A stretch of 64,000 nucleotides of DNA from Casuarina equisetifolia (GCA_028551475.1 CM052357.1:6371931-6435930), one strand, 5' to 3'; shown: positions 49,401 through 62,887, numbered from the stretch's first letter. Translations and numbers: made by a program. The notes: generated by a model from the letters alone, not told the origin.

Positions 49401-52400
49401 AACCATATCTGACCCGAAAACTGAAACTTACCAGAGGGGAGATTTAAAAATGTTACTACTATATAAAAATAGCTCTCACATTACCATACAAATTTCTTCC
49501 ACCATGTTAGTTACCATCAACTGGCAATATATGTCAACCTCATAAACATACCAACACAGTGCTCTTTGGTACATAGGCTTGCCAGGTAACAGTGAACCTA
49601 ATATGGATTACGTGTGCAGTATTAGTGAACAAATGAATGGAGATTACAAAGAGAGGAATCGGGACAGCAGAGACCACTATATTTTCTTCGATGCCAGAGA
49701 CCATCAGTCCCAGAATCAACAAAAGTTTGGACAGTATCTATTTCATGCACAAACTAGGCAATCAGTGGAGGGATTAAAGGTCCTTTCTTTTATATCACTA
49801 GTTAGATGACTATATTCATAGCCCACAGCTGCACTAACTTGATTAGTATTCTCACAATTTTTTGGATACATGAAAGGTTGTTGATCCGGTGCACCACCAA
49901 GAATGAAATACAAGAGACATCTCGTACTAGGAGGTCATAGACTAGAAAAGCAGGAGTTTTAAGCTAAAAGTTCCTCCGGCTTTCATGTAATTTGTGGTTT
50001 ACAAGCATGAAAGGTGACATAAGCAAAAAACAAAGGGTGATTTTAAGGAGATCTCATATTTTGTGTTATTTTTTTGCAGCAAAAAATGCATTGATGTAGA
50101 GAACCACAAGTTTGACATTACTTTCTAGCTAATGTATGTTACAAATATTCCAAGTGTGATTTAGATCCCAATGAAAACAAAGAAAAAGCATACCTGCTGA
50201 AACTGGTGAGGATACTGCAAAAATAGAAGGATACTTTGTTTCTCCAAGTAGGGGAGTACATTCTACTTTCAAGACTTTACCAATGTCTTCATGCTTAGGC
50301 CAGTAAACCTGTCCATCATATCATGCAGCATTATATAGACTAACAATGACACAAAGCTTCAAATATTATTGTAGAAAGGAAAAGTTATTACCTCTCCAGT
50401 AGCGTCAGGAACAGCAGCAAAATTTGAAAACGATCTCTCCCCCACAAACCATTGATAGTTTAAAACTAACTGAGGGTTACCATCTAATACACTATCTTCA
50501 ACAAAAGTGAAGTGGCAACGACAAGCATCCTCTTCAGAAGGCTGATCCACAAAGGCCTCCTTGAGCAGATACCCCAAAGGCAAATGCTCCTTCCATTGCT
50601 CCAAGAGAAAGCGAAAAGTTGACTCTGTCCATGAACCACAGGGTAAAATGGAAAGTTTCATGTCTGTATACTATATCAATATCATGCATGATTATTCCCG
50701 GAAGCAGAAGTTCCAATTGCATTTAGCACTACAAAAATCAAACCCAATTCTAAAACAGAATCTTAATTGATTTTTTTTTGAAGCGGAGAAATACTCCAAG
50801 GGAGATGCAATCACTAAACAGACCAAAATTTACAACAGGATCCATCATAATCAAAGAACCTATACATCATTTGACAATCGTTAAGATATTAACTGTTATT
50901 CCCAGCCCCTTATTAGAATAGCTCCAGTAAAAGTGGATAAAGTATGTGGTAAACTATGAAATTCACAACTGTGACCAATCATCAGTGAACAGACCAAAGT
51001 TGATCAATAATGGTTAATTTAAGCAGCTTACAGGACTTGAAAAGAAATATTGAAAGACATGTACCAGTTTTTGCTCCTACACAGTTACTCCGTGACTCCA
51101 AGAGTGTTAAGAGTCCAACAATAAGCAAACATAATTACGGCTTGAACAAAGCAAAAAACATGTCCTAATATAAAGAATAAACTTTCGATTTTTACCCAAT
51201 TGAGATCTGATCTTTACATACGGGGATACAATCATGGAAAAGAAGGTAGTCAAGGTCAACTGCTTTTGGAAAAGAGTAATTAACCTCTCTCTCCCACAAC
51301 TCATCTCTCTCCCTCTCTCATAATCAATTATGGCTCCCACACACAAAATTGTTCACTTTTTCATGATCACACTTTGCTGGGTTTCTGCATCAATCAGAGG
51401 TTATGACAATGTTTAACAGAGTCCAACTTCATACCACCTCCAAAGTAACTTCTATTCTCTTTTTGATTCTCCCTTACCTTCAAATTTGCATCATCTGAGT
51501 TGCCCAGCTTGACAGATTGACTATTGATATAGTTCTCAACGAGAAAAGTTTTCTTCCCCAATATACTTTGAAAAGAACAAAAACAAATCATGTGACGTTT
51601 ATTCTTTCTTTAGCTATTAATTTTAGTTGAGTCGCTTAAGTATTGTAGCATATAATACTGTAGGTTAATGTCAGTGAAGAGTATGAGCTTCATCCACTAA
51701 AATATATGAAATATATAAGTTAGATGATCATACTCTTTTTCTCACAGTGTTTTCAGTGGATCCTATCTCACATTTGTTAATCATGTCCAAGTGTCACCAG
51801 AGAGTACTCAAGAGATGCAAAAAATGGAAGAACCAGTACAGAGAGAGAAGCCTAAACAAGGCAAGAAATTGTAATTTACTGTCGTATACACATATCTGCA
51901 TAAACATTAATATATGTGCATGTGAAACAAGCTCACTAATATCTAGCAACTATCTTGGAAAAAATGAATAAATAAATACTTAATAAGGTTAAACTGTTAC
52001 CACGAATTATGAAAACAAGAGTTGAAAAGAGACATGAACAACAAAATTCATTCATATCTCTTTAAACTCACCTTAGAATCTATTTCAAACTTCTGAGTTC
52101 ATCCATTATGCATTTCCATAAATTTTAGTTACAATATTTAATGCACTAATATGTTACTGCATAAGCTTATTTCCAAGATCATTCAACAGTTTCATCAAAT
52201 CATTTACTTCCACAAACTTGAAGAACAATTCATGCTAAGCATCATAACTAATACCTAGTAATTCTATTTAGCTTCCCAAGTGTTCCATATGGCATATGCT
52301 TAGAATCAAACTAGTTCATCCCATACCCACTTTAAAAAACTGGAACTTGTCCATCCAAGAGATTACGTAACAACAAACTTATTACTCCAAAAGAATACAC

Positions 52401-55400
52401 ACATATGATGCCAAAAATAACCGATAAAAGTTCAAACAGTGGCAACTGAAAAGACTAATTATGCACCTGCTGCGTGATCTGGACGGCAAAATTCCCAGCC
52501 ATCTCTAAGGCACAAAGCCGTGCACGCTGGATAACGCTTTGCTAAAGCTACCTCCTGGCTAGAGAGATCTAATTTTTCATATTTAACACGAAAGGAAAAT
52601 CAAAAAGAAATTAGTCTATAAGAAAATATTAAGGTGTAAGATAGCACATAACAAGGAGAGTAGCAATTCATAAAAAAGGATTCATTGTAAAGGAGAAAAA
52701 AATGATTGGGAAGTGAGACAATAACCTCAAGATGAAAAAAGTAAAGCGTGAATGTATTACAATATACCTCTGTCGTTAAACTTCTTCAAAGTAGGACCAA
52801 CAAGTAGAACGGAAGCTGCTTCTAGATGTGGCATCTTAAGAATAGGGTTCTCTTCCACTCTTAAATGCTGCAGCATGACACAAAAATCATAAAAGCATAG
52901 ATTATTTTTCTACTCGTGCATTTAGTAGACAGAATAATTTCTTGAACTTTTTCTATTCATACTAAAAGGAACAAATTGCAAGGTATGCTACAAGTTGAGA
53001 TTCATGATTGCATAAATTAATCAAAATATCCAAAATTCAGGTACAGCAAATTGAATCTTATCGTTATTGGCTTCAGTTGCAAGTCAAGACACTGAAGCAC
53101 CAAATTTAAAAGTAAGATAGTAGAAAAAACTTCTACAAAACACTACAACATAATTTCTGGAGGTCCGCCATGCTCATGGTTAATAATAAAACTTGAATCC
53201 AGTCTCGAAAGTGTTCATTAACAAATCTACATGGTGAAAAGTTGAAGCAACAAGATACTTCGAACCATCTAACCTTCATCCACAACAACCATTATCCCAA
53301 ACGCATCAATAATAATGCAAATCCCCTTGCTGTATTTATATAAATTGACTGTTAGATAATTAAGATACAGTGAATCTATAAATCTCCATGTTTTCCATCA
53401 GATACCCAAATGAAACTGATAGCAACTCCGGTTTGCTAGAGTAAGTTTCTGCCACGTTAAATCCCCTATGTGATGCACAACAGTACTAAGGTTCCACATA
53501 AGACTGCTTGAGTAACTATTTCACACATAATTGGCCCAATAAGTAAATTGCAATACTAACCTCAAGAACTGGTAGATGTGGGAAGCCCTTTAGAGTTGAA
53601 ATTTTGTTTTTGCTCGCAGCTAAAACCTGCATGAAATTTGAAGTGAAAAAAATATATATGAATCGCACATTTTTGATGAAGAAGAAATGAGCTACGTAAG
53701 AACAACAAACCTGCAGTCGAGGTTGACTTGCCATCGAAAGAGACTTCAACTTATTTTGAGCAACAGAAAGAAACTGCCAAAGAGGAAAAGGGAAGGGGAG
53801 TATCGTGAGGAAGATACTTTTAAATTTAATCCAACCACTAACATGTGAACCTTCAATGAAGTTCAGCAAAGGTTGAATCAATCTTCAAAGCTACCTCCAA
53901 ATTTGGAAGCTGTGGGAGGCTTGCAAGTGAAGTGATTTGATTCCCAGCAAGATAGAGTTGCTAAAAGAGTAATAAAACAATAAACATTCAGGAACCTATT
54001 GCATTAACAACACCAAAATGTCGTAGGTGATTGCAATTCAGAGATGAATACAAAGAAGAAATATACCTGCAGAGATTTGCAATTCTCGAGAGGCTCAAAT
54101 CCAGGCCCTTTGAAGTCATTGAAGCTCAAATCAAGAACCTGAGAATAAACAATACTACCAATGAGTTGCAAGCTATTCCTTTAGAACTCTAAATGCACGA
54201 ATGAAGGTATTGCTTTGGTTTCTGAAAAAATAGTCATTAAAAAAAAAATGAAATTGTACTGAACATCTAATGAAATAACAAACCTTCACCCGTGTCAGTA
54301 TCTCCACTCCTTCCAGTGTAGACAAGAGATTGTCTCTGAGATAAACAAACTGGCAAAGAGGATTATCAGCATACTTTGGGTTCAACTCATGCTTTTAAAG
54401 GTTACAACTTCATACTACAGAAACGTAATGCAGACATAATAGAAAAATCAGATTAGTTTGACACCTCTTCATGTTTTGAAGCAATCAAGCTGTCTTTTTC
54501 TATCCCATAAAACGGAAAATAAGGGAAACTCTGAATAGAATTACAAAAGGCTTTAATGCATCCTTTAAATTCTGAAACAACCATATGAGTCATTACCTCA
54601 TCTATTTTGTTGATTATTCAAGAAATTATTCTCAAAAAACAAAGATTATAGACATGTTTTCTGATATGTTGGTGAAATGCTTCTATGCATTTAGAGACAT
54701 TGAAGTACCACTGCTCCTTTTATCTTAAATCCCAATTTCCAGTCAACAAATAATTCAACGACAATCTGCTTCAAAAGACCCCTCATTTGGATCGTAAAGG
54801 CTTCTGAACAATGCTACAAGACAGCAGTTAACTGAAACCAAAAAATACTGCAGGGACACATCATGACCCTTCCACATAAGAACTTCCATCTGAATAGTGA
54901 TAAGTTTAACAAATTATGAAGCTAGCTCACAAACCACAACTTCAGGGCATTCAGTAACAAAATGGTAAATCTTTCTCAATTTAATAGTCCTCCATATACA
55001 GATAATAAGATGAGTTTACCTCTAAATTCGCTGACAAGTTTAAGCCACTAGCATTGAGACTACGAACTCTGTGACCCCGAAGATCTAACCTCTGAGATTG
55101 TAAATATAGAAGCACGAATAAGTAATGAAACAAAAGATTCATTATCTCCAATAAAATAATATCGTAGAAGTTCTCATTTCAATAACCATGAGGAAAAACT
55201 ATATGAACAGATGTAGGAGAAATATGATATTAATATCTCCATAAAGGAAAAGGAAAAATTATATGGGCACATCCCCAAACAGGGAAGGGGAAACGCTGTA
55301 GGATATTTGTCTGTCCTATGCATGTGTTCTCTAATTTCTGAAAAACTAAATAACCACCAATTACCTACTTTACCAACATCATCTCTGTATTATGTTTGCT

Positions 55401-56686
55401 AATATCTCATAAACTGAAACTGTTGTGTTTTATGGTAAGTGAAGCTATTCATTAGAAAATAACAACTAGAAGATTTAGAAATTACCAACCATTAGCTAAT
55501 CTTATAGGTTCCATTCACATGTTGGATATACTCCTAGGAATCATGCCATGTTAAGTATAAAAATGTACTCGTTTCCAACAGAGATTCGGAGTTATATGAT
55601 TATCAACGAGGAAAAAAAAAAGATCTTAAGTCATGTTCTCCATGGCGTTCAGTAGGCAAAATGGAAAGAAGAAGAAAACTGATGTCGCTAAAATGCAGGC
55701 AGCCTACTGCTGAGCACCTTTATCCTTCTAAGTCAGCTTAATTTCTTTACGAGATTTAGTATCTCTCAGGCAACTAATCAACTGAACCAAAACATAGTAG
55801 ATCCCTAATTAAGACACATGCACCACCGTGCACAATCTACAGGTTTATAAATGGTGCTTACCACATCATCACCAGCTTTAGTCTCCACCTGTGGAAGTAC
55901 AATGAACCTAGAGTCCCTGCTTTCAGGGGTTGCCACTTTCCTCCGTCCTGATAAACTAGAACTCCTGTCAAGAGATGACGACAAAGACCCAGATCTCAAT
56001 CCACTGGAAACCGAAGGTGACCGAGCGGATGGGGAAGAAACTTTTGTAACCGTTCTCCTAATCCCACTGCTCCCACTACTGTCCAATGACGTCGAAGTAA
56101 TTCTTCGGGAAGAAGAAGAAGAGACCAACGATGATGGCCTAGCTGAGGATTTCCTGACAGTCTCCTGCTTAGTTTCATCAGACCGGGATGATGTTTTCAA
56201 ACTCCGAGCCACCGGTGACACGGGGACCGACTTTCTAGCGTCTGAGACGCTGGTTCTAGTGGAAGCTTTGGCACTAACCGAAGGTAATGAACTCCTTCTA
56301 AGTTCAGGGAGAGACTGCCTTGCTGGCACTGAACCCGAAGAGCTATCTGTCTTCTTCCTCGCAACCGAAACAGCATTACTTTGCCTTTTCTCGGGCAACC
56401 CTCCAGTGCTGTTTCGCCTTGCCGCCGGAACAGGACTCGAACTCTTCAATGACGCACTTACAGTGGGTTTCATCACAGTGGAACTAGAAACTTGACCCGT
56501 CTTAGAGTCCAATCTCTTCCTGGCAGAAACCGTTGCTGCCGACACCTTGGAGGACGCTGCAACGCCAGGTTTCACAGTTTTTGCGACCCTTTTAGTGCTT
56601 TCTGATGAATTTGCAGGAGTTTGATTCTCTACAATTGGAGGCTTTTCTACTGGATCTTCGCACGGTAGTTGTAAAGGTTCCTCCAT
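34460..56686 (-). CDS. AIR9: 187-kDa microtubule-associated protein AIR9
   Basis: Binds microtubules and marks the cortical division site where the new cell wall inserts. 37 coding exons give 1712 aa in one frame. Exon 1 (56686-55862; residues 1-275): basic Ser-rich microtubule-binding region. Exons 2-8 (55091-55020, 54349-54284, 54138-54067, 53960-53895, 53773-53711, 53626-53561, 52867-52768): leucine-rich repeats, about one per exon. 9: 52568-52467. Exons 10-33: about 11 Ig-like A9 repeats (50624-50392, 50308-50194, 48680-48560, 48402-48227, 47241-47106, 46791-46691, 46589-46542, 46421-46237, 46117-46000, 45866-45739, 44628-44460, 43892-43774, 43512-43344, 43124-43040, 42936-42863, 42789-42670, 42267-42072, 41978-41857, 41624-41417, 40387-40314, 40077-39939, 39620-39439, 38571-38416, 37513-37382). 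Exons 34-37 (36678-36620, 35060-35028, 34927-34796, 34636-34460): conserved C-terminus. All introns are GT-AG. Confidence 0.95.
47612..47825. mobile_element. MITE-like element in AIR9 intron 13
   Basis: A 214-bp segment is bounded by 29-bp terminal inverted repeats (47612-47640 and 47797-47825) that match at 28 of 29 positions and begin agattgtgtgctacctctc. Inside is a tandem duplication of a ~23-bp phrase (47717-47739 and 47741-47763). It has no coding capacity. The form fits a non-autonomous DNA transposon. A clear target-site duplication was not found, so the superfamily is unknown. Confidence 0.75.
49109..50302. repeat. Segment of AIR9 (intron 11 and exon 11) duplicated at 16217-17376
   Basis: This is the source or sister copy of the displaced fragment near the TNL gene. 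Matching starts at ctgcagaagcattgac and ends within exon 11 at ggcca. The intron is 1513 bp, among the longest in AIR9. The exon here is intact and in frame. Confidence 0.85.
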
Positions 56687-57536
56687 CTTCTGTTCACCAG
56701 CTCAAGCAAACTTGAAAGAAACAGACAATCTGAACCAAACGTCAAAAAACGTAGTGAACTGTCAGTAACGTACTTTCCAGTTTGCGGAAAAATGCAGGAA
56801 AGAGAAGCAAAGAAGAAAGAACAGAGTCTGAATTTGAGTCTTATTTTTCTTTCTTTAAATTTTTATTCCAATGAGCACGAACTTGGCCCCCCAACGTAAC
56901 TTAGTTAGCTGACCGGTCGTTTTCATCTCTCGGCCACCACAGAGTAAATTCCAAATTCATTTCTCAAACCTACTCAACTAAATGCCAATTCAGGTGAAAC
57001 TACACGTTCAAGTGAAAAGAAACTGAAAACACTCTACAGCCACTCGCAAAGTTCAAAAAATCCCAGGAAATCAAAAGGCTTTCAAAACCGTCACCTCTGA
57101 ACTCAGCAGCAAAAGATCACCCTCCGATCTGCCCAAAATGCAGGTGCTGGAACCCAAAAACCAACCTCCCAACTCGATCCAAATCATAAAAAAAAACTCG
57201 GATAGACAGAAAGCGAAAGACTGAAAGCAAAACAAGATGCAGAATGCGACTGCGAATCTGCAAAAATTTAGAGAAAGCGGGCAGAACAGTACCTAAATAA
57301 TGCTCCCGATCTAACCGAAACTCACGCCGAAACAGAGCAGCATTTCTAGGGTTCGATGTACCGCAGAAAAATCATGAGGATTTTTTCGCGGCGTGGAACC
57401 AAAAAGTAAAAAGCGAGTTGAGAGAGTGGGACGTACTGGCGCCGACGACGGATGTACAAGCTGGGAAAAGCCAGCTAAAGGTGGATGCTTAGTGAGAATA
57501 TTATATTTTTGAAAAAATGGTTTCTGGATAAACTGC
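56687..57536 (-). promoter_or_regulatory. AIR9 5' untranslated region and promoter
   Basis: No coding frame continues upstream of the ATG at 56686. A plausible 5' UTR intron runs from a donor near 57293 (tag|gtactg on the minus strand) to an acceptor near 56711 (ttcaag|ttt), which would put a first non-coding exon at about 57294-57430. This is inferred from splice-like motifs only. Confidence 0.35.
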
Positions 57537-57560
57537 TAACGTCAAAGTTTTTTGACGTTA
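57537..57560. promoter_or_regulatory. Perfect palindrome of two TGACG motifs (as-1-like)
   Basis: Arms taacgtcaaa (57537-57546) and tttgacgtta (57551-57560) are exact reverse complements around a 4-base spacer. Each arm holds a TGACG core, the site for TGA-type bZIP factors. It lies about 850 bp upstream of the AIR9 start codon. Functional relevance is inferred. Confidence 0.4.
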
Positions 57561-59789
57561 CGAAAATTGGCGGAACGGGTCCCCTGGCTGTTTAAAAAAG
57601 GATTGGGGGGGCACGTTAACCCGGGGTTAGAACATAACCCCGTTCCATTTCCCAACAAACGACGTGCTTTCCAAAGTTTGGTACGACCATTTCAAATACG
57701 CTTTTCTCTTTCTTCTTCTCCAGAGAGGCCTGTGCTGCAAAGTCAAGGCGAAGAAAATCAGTTCAAATTTGAAACTACGCAACCAAATGAGATTATTTTA
57801 GTCCCACTAGAACTCAGACAAGGTTTTGATTTGTTACATGGTTACCTTACCTTGATTCTTTGGAGTTTGTTGTTATGCTAAGATTAAGAAACTTAAAACT
57901 CAATCCAAAAATTTGTTCATTTAAATAAACTTAATTAAACAACTTTAAGTAAACATCTCTTGATAAGGTAAAACAATTCATGTCATTTACATGTACTTCA
58001 CCATGATAAATGAACAACAGTCATCAATGGTGCTAAGTAATTGACTTATAAGGGTGTCAATAAATAAACTTTTACTATAATATCATGTTAAGATGCTAAA
58101 ATTATAAATTTCAAAGCTCAACACATAAGTTAAGATTCTCTTTTAGCTTTTCTCTTGTATAGTATTAAAGATTATATTTCTCCCTTGGTATCCTTATAAG
58201 TTCATTGTGCATTATTGATGACCAATATTCATCCAACATAGTGAAATGACATGTTAATGCTGTAAGTTATCTCAAGTTGTCAAGACATGCACATGTGAAA
58301 TTATTTAAATTAAAAAAGTTTCTTCAAACTTTTTAAATATTTATATTTATATTTTTCTCTTTTAGAAATAAGATGTGGGTAATAGGGGTCCAACTTGAAA
58401 CCTCCTAAGCAAATGACACCTTTAAGAACTAGTTGCTTTGCTATTACTAAATTAACAAAAGCTTAAATTCATTTACTATAAGTATTGATTCAATAAAACA
58501 AGCTAACAAAGCTCATATTAACCTTGTGCAATAAACCACAAGTTATTATGAAAAGTTAAAAAACCACTCCTTTACTTTTGAAAATCTAACAATACTTTTA
58601 AAAAGTAAATGGTATTTGAGTTTGTGTCAATGTTAAAAAAAAAAAAATCTTTTATATTTCTCAAAGGAGGAAGAGTCCTTTAAAACATTTTTATGAAAAT
58701 TATCCGTTCAAATTTGGTTAATTCTATGTGGTAAAGGTAGACTTAATTAACTTCTTTAACTAAATTATACGTTCTGTAACATTTATTTTTAAAATTCTTA
58801 GTTTGAAAATAATAAACTTTTTATGATGTAAAGGTTGTTGCCTAAAATCTTTTAAACTCAACATATGATTTAGTAGATGTGCATATTATCGCATTTTCTT
58901 TACAATGACAATCAATTCACGATGTATATTAACAAGTAAAACATATTTGTCCTCATTAAAAAAATATATATATTACTGAGGGGAAAATCCTTGTCCAAAT
59001 TAAGAAAATAAATATCGTTACACTGACAATCTTGTAATTACCCATTCAAATTGTGTAATACCTGTATTATAATGTATGCCCAATTTTGCTGCGTGTGCTT
59101 TATTATTGCAATTACAAACATGACTAAAAGGAAGAAGCATTCTACCTAATCTGATCGATTTATAACTCTAAATGTCCATTGGAACACTAGCTTATATGGA
59201 TTATATCTTAGAAAATTGGAATTTGCCAAGACACGTGCGTAGTTTTTAATTGACTAGAAAACAAAATGGTTACTTAGTTTATTGTTTGTAGATGATAAAT
59301 TTGAAAACAAGTTATTTAATTTTTATGTTCTTTTAAGCACTCAGTGCTTAATATTTTGGAATTTGTACAAGTTGTTACATTTCACCGTATGAGAAGATCA
59401 AAGTTTACCTATCTTAAGAAAGTTTTACTTAGCTTATAAGTACTATTTTTCTCACCACAAGATTACTTCGTCTAATATTTATTTGCGGTTCAACCTTAAT
59501 CTTTTTACCAACGAAGGATTGCCCTATTTTGAGGATTGAGTTGGATTATATAAAAAAAATCACTATACCTAATACTAAGTGAAAAATTCGGATAACATCT
59601 TCTAAAAGATTTTATCAAAAAAAATAATTATCTAAATTTATAAAACACATTGTAAGTACTAAATTTTATCAATCATATTATCTGTCTAGTTAAAGATATT
59701 CATTTAATTGATGCTTTTATCTTAGAACATTTAAGTTTGAACCTCTAATCATTTGATTGGATTGTAAATACTTTTGCTTATTGTGTGTG
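57561..59789. other. AT-rich intergenic region
   Basis: I see no gene. A plus-strand frame at 57552-57881 has no conserved features and starts inside the AIR9 promoter region. The rest is AT-rich with many stops. Confidence 0.5.
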
Positions 59790-60185
59790 AATTATTTTCA
59801 GACCACGCCGGAGAAGCCGGGGGTCCTCACCAAGTGGCCTCTGTGTCGTGCATGGAACCGGGTTGTGTAATTATGGATTGTAAGGCTTCATCTTGAAGCA
59901 AGGGGTGACAGAATGGAGATGCGGAGAATCCTAGGTGAAAGGGACACGACAGCCAGAATAACAAACCCAATCTGCTTTTCAGTAGCTTCTTATGAACAAA
60001 AGTATGGCTTCCAACGAAAAGCTGGTTGCTGGGTTCCAGGGTTGCAGACCTGGCCAAAGTCGGCTTAATAAGCAACTCGGAGGACTGGATGACCCCAAAA
60101 AGCGAGATGCCTTATGGGTAGCGCCGACACTGAAAAGCGCGTCCGAGTGTGTAAAGAATACCCAAAAACTAATTTTTACATATAG
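59790..60185. other. GC-richer island, possible gene or element relic
   Basis: Composition rises sharply over about 390 bp between AT-rich flanks. Plus-strand (59992-60192) and minus-strand (59827-60075) frames of 66-82 codons exist, but neither resembles a family I know. It could be a captured gene piece or an LTR fragment. Confidence 0.35.
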
Positions 60186-61008
60186 TAAATAATAATTTAT
60201 CAGTACTTAAGAATTTTATACCCTTAAGAGTGGTATGAAAAATCTCAAATTGATAGTTGTTATCTTACCTTGTTTTTACTAGGGTGGAGGAGTTTTCTGA
60301 ATGCATATACCCAAGTGTGGAGTGTTATGCTTTTATCCTCAAGTATGGTTCAATTATATATTTTTTCACTATTTCAAGCGCATTTGAAAAAGATTGAATT
60401 ATGATATGCAATACAGATACAAAAGACAATTATTAGGATGATTTCATAATTCCTAACCCCAATGAACCAACAATTATGTTTCCATTTTCATAAAGAAAAA
60501 AATTGTTATTTGTTGGCATATGCTATGGGTATTTTTCGGGATGAATTTTTTTTTTTATCTATACAAAAATATAGATTACCTACATCATCTATCTACATCA
60601 ATTAAAACTTATAAAATTGTTTAATTTCACTAATTCACACTAAGTTAAGTATAATTGTTTTTCTTAATATTAGTTATTAGAAAGTTTAAACAAATGATTT
60701 TTTTTTTAAATATTACATTTTAGACACCTAAATTCACACGTACAAAATGTCAAATTCTAGACCTCACGGTTGGGATGTCTATTAACTCACCACAACTAAT
60801 TGTCTAAGCCACTTAAACAAATGAGGTTTAGGGTTCTGTTTAATCCAGAGCAAGGTCGTCCGAATCATCCTAACCAGCCAATGAACGCGTTTCTTAGTAA
60901 AACGCGTTGTCCAAGATGTCTACGCGACTTTCCTCATTAATGTTCATTTATAGTAGCAGAGAAGGTTTAAACTCCTTAAATCAAAATTGAACGGCCAGAG
61001 AACGGGAG
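60186..61008. other. AT-rich spacer
   Basis: No gene is recognised. The expected first exon of the ACD11-like gene that follows is not found here. Confidence 0.45.
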
Positions 61009-62728
61009 ATGGACTTCGTCGCAAAGGTACATGCCGAGCCCTCAAATTCTTACGTCCGTCGCAAAAATGGAGAAATAAAAGCTTTCTGTTCATATCATAC
61101 GAGTATCATGATTTAATTGATGAATTAGTTGATTGTTTTGAATCATTTGATTCGCTGCTTGATGACTACAGGTGAATGATCTGGTGGAGGCTTCAAAATC
61201 AATCGATACCTTGCAGGCTTTAATTGAAAGGGATGTAGAAGCGAACACAGTAATGAAAATTGGCAGTCATTCGAGAAACCTATTGAGAGTGAAACGTGGG
61301 CTCGACGTGGTCAAAGTGATCTTCGAGAAAATGCTAGTTACAGAACATTTGTATCATCCAGTCCTTCATATTGTGGTTCTAACAAATGGGCAACGAATCC
61401 AACGAGTGAGCAGATATAAAGTTGAGGTACGATAAAGTAGTAATCAAGTATTAAAGAATAATCCAGCAATTTAGTTAAAAAAATAACCTTATTGACTTTG
61501 ATCCTTAAAGTTGTTGTTATGTTGTTAATTTTATAAATGGAGTTGACAGTTGCTGACAATCCTGTGGCAGGGGAAATTCCCTAAAGGAATCAGCATCACA
61601 GGCTTATAATGAGGTATTAGCTCCAAACCTTGCTTGGAAAGACGTGGACGATGTGATGTGCAAACTTAATGAAAATGGGGAGTTCATGAAGCGATTGGTA
61701 ATTCTTGATTAAAAATCTCAATAAAGTACTAAGAATAAAACCTATCAACTAGCTTTTTTTATTCGAACTTTTATTCTAGACCTCGATTTCTAGACCTATA
61801 TTGCTTATTACGCCTAACCAATCTATGCTTTACATCCGTAATTCTCCTTTTGAACAATGAGGCTTTTCTAACCAAGAGTAGTTTTTATTTATTTTAACTT
61901 TGTTATGTTAACTCATTGCATAAGTCCATGTAGAGTGGATTTATATTAATGATGCATAAACTAATTTTTCCTATCATGGCAAAATAGTGTTACTCTGTTG
62001 GTCCATTTTGATTTTACATACATTCTATTTATATTATCTTTATTACATATATGGTACTAGTTAGTGTGTGCATTTAATGAGTGAGACTATTTGTATAAAC
62101 AAATTTATAGGCTAAATCCTCTATTTAGCTCTTCAATAATGTACACTAAACTCTACTATTGGAAGAATTATGGAAACAATAATGACTATTATTTCGTCGT
62201 GCATTTGGTTGTGCAAAATGCCCCCAGGACATTTTGCCATGTCACCACTTTAAGGCTCTCTCTGTCTTTCATAATCTTGTTCTCATTGTCTTTCACAGTC
62301 TTGTTCTCATTGTCTTTCATTGTTTAAGCATAAGTTTTCCAACTGCCCTATTGAGCCAGTTCAAGGAGTGAATAAAGGGGAAGACCTTTTCTAAAGTTTT
62401 TAACTTGAAACTTGAAGATTATGAACAAATACAATATGTTTAGATCATGTTAAAAGCCTCATTTGAGGCCATATTTTCTAACATGTTATTTTTTTTTATC
62501 AACCAAGAGTAATGAAAGTGAAAATTAGAAAGAAAAAAGATAAATTTGGCACAACAGGCAAAGGTAACCTTGTGTTCTTCAATTATGAGGTTTTTATTTT
62601 CCAATTTAAGTAGCACTTATGGCGTGGGTTTTTGCACTATTTTACCTACATCGGCTAGTATTCTAATGCAAAGTTACATCACTGCCTTTGCTCCTGTTAT
62701 CCATTACCTTGAACAACTCTTCCTTTAA
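61009..62728 (+). pseudogene. ACD11-like glycolipid transfer protein, degenerate copy
   Basis: ACD11 moves ceramide-1-phosphate between membranes and restrains cell death. The recognisable pieces are in order: MDFVAK (61009-61026) before a gt donor; exon 61172-61350 with DLVEASKSIDTLQALIERDV and SHSRNLLRVKRGLDVVKVIF; exon from 61571 with GNSLKESASQAYNEVLAP; and a last exon ending MQSYITAFAPVIHYLEQLFL then taa (62728). Defects: the N-terminal third of the GLTP domain is missing upstream of MDFVAK, where stops occur. The segment after NEVLAP is diverged and apparently deleted relative to the family. The final exon lacks a usable acceptor (gcac where gcag is expected). The protein stops several residues short. 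I therefore call it a pseudogene, though a shortened transcript is possible. Confidence 0.75.
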
Positions 62729-62887
62729 GGGGACCGGGTATTGGTTGGTACAACTTTGAGTTGTTATGATCAATTTCCTTCAAAATGGAATCAGTTATTA
62801 GTGTTGTTTAATATCTTAATACCATGAAATTATTGTAAACTTGGAATAGTGGTATTTATAAGTTAATGAAACTTGAAATTCCTTGTA
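62729..62887. other. Spacer
   Basis: AT-rich link between the ACD11-like relic and the next exon-like stretch. Nothing is seen. Confidence 0.4.

Noticed and set aside
55851..56495. Long plus-strand open frame (214 codons)
   Set aside because: It is antisense to the Ser/Arg-rich first exon of AIR9. The low stop density is a by-product of that exon's biased codons, and the product resembles nothing known.
57552..57881. Possible divergent gene upstream of AIR9 (109 codons, +)
   Set aside because: It begins next to the promoter palindrome, has no recognisable domain, and its C-terminal part reads through AT-rich DNA.
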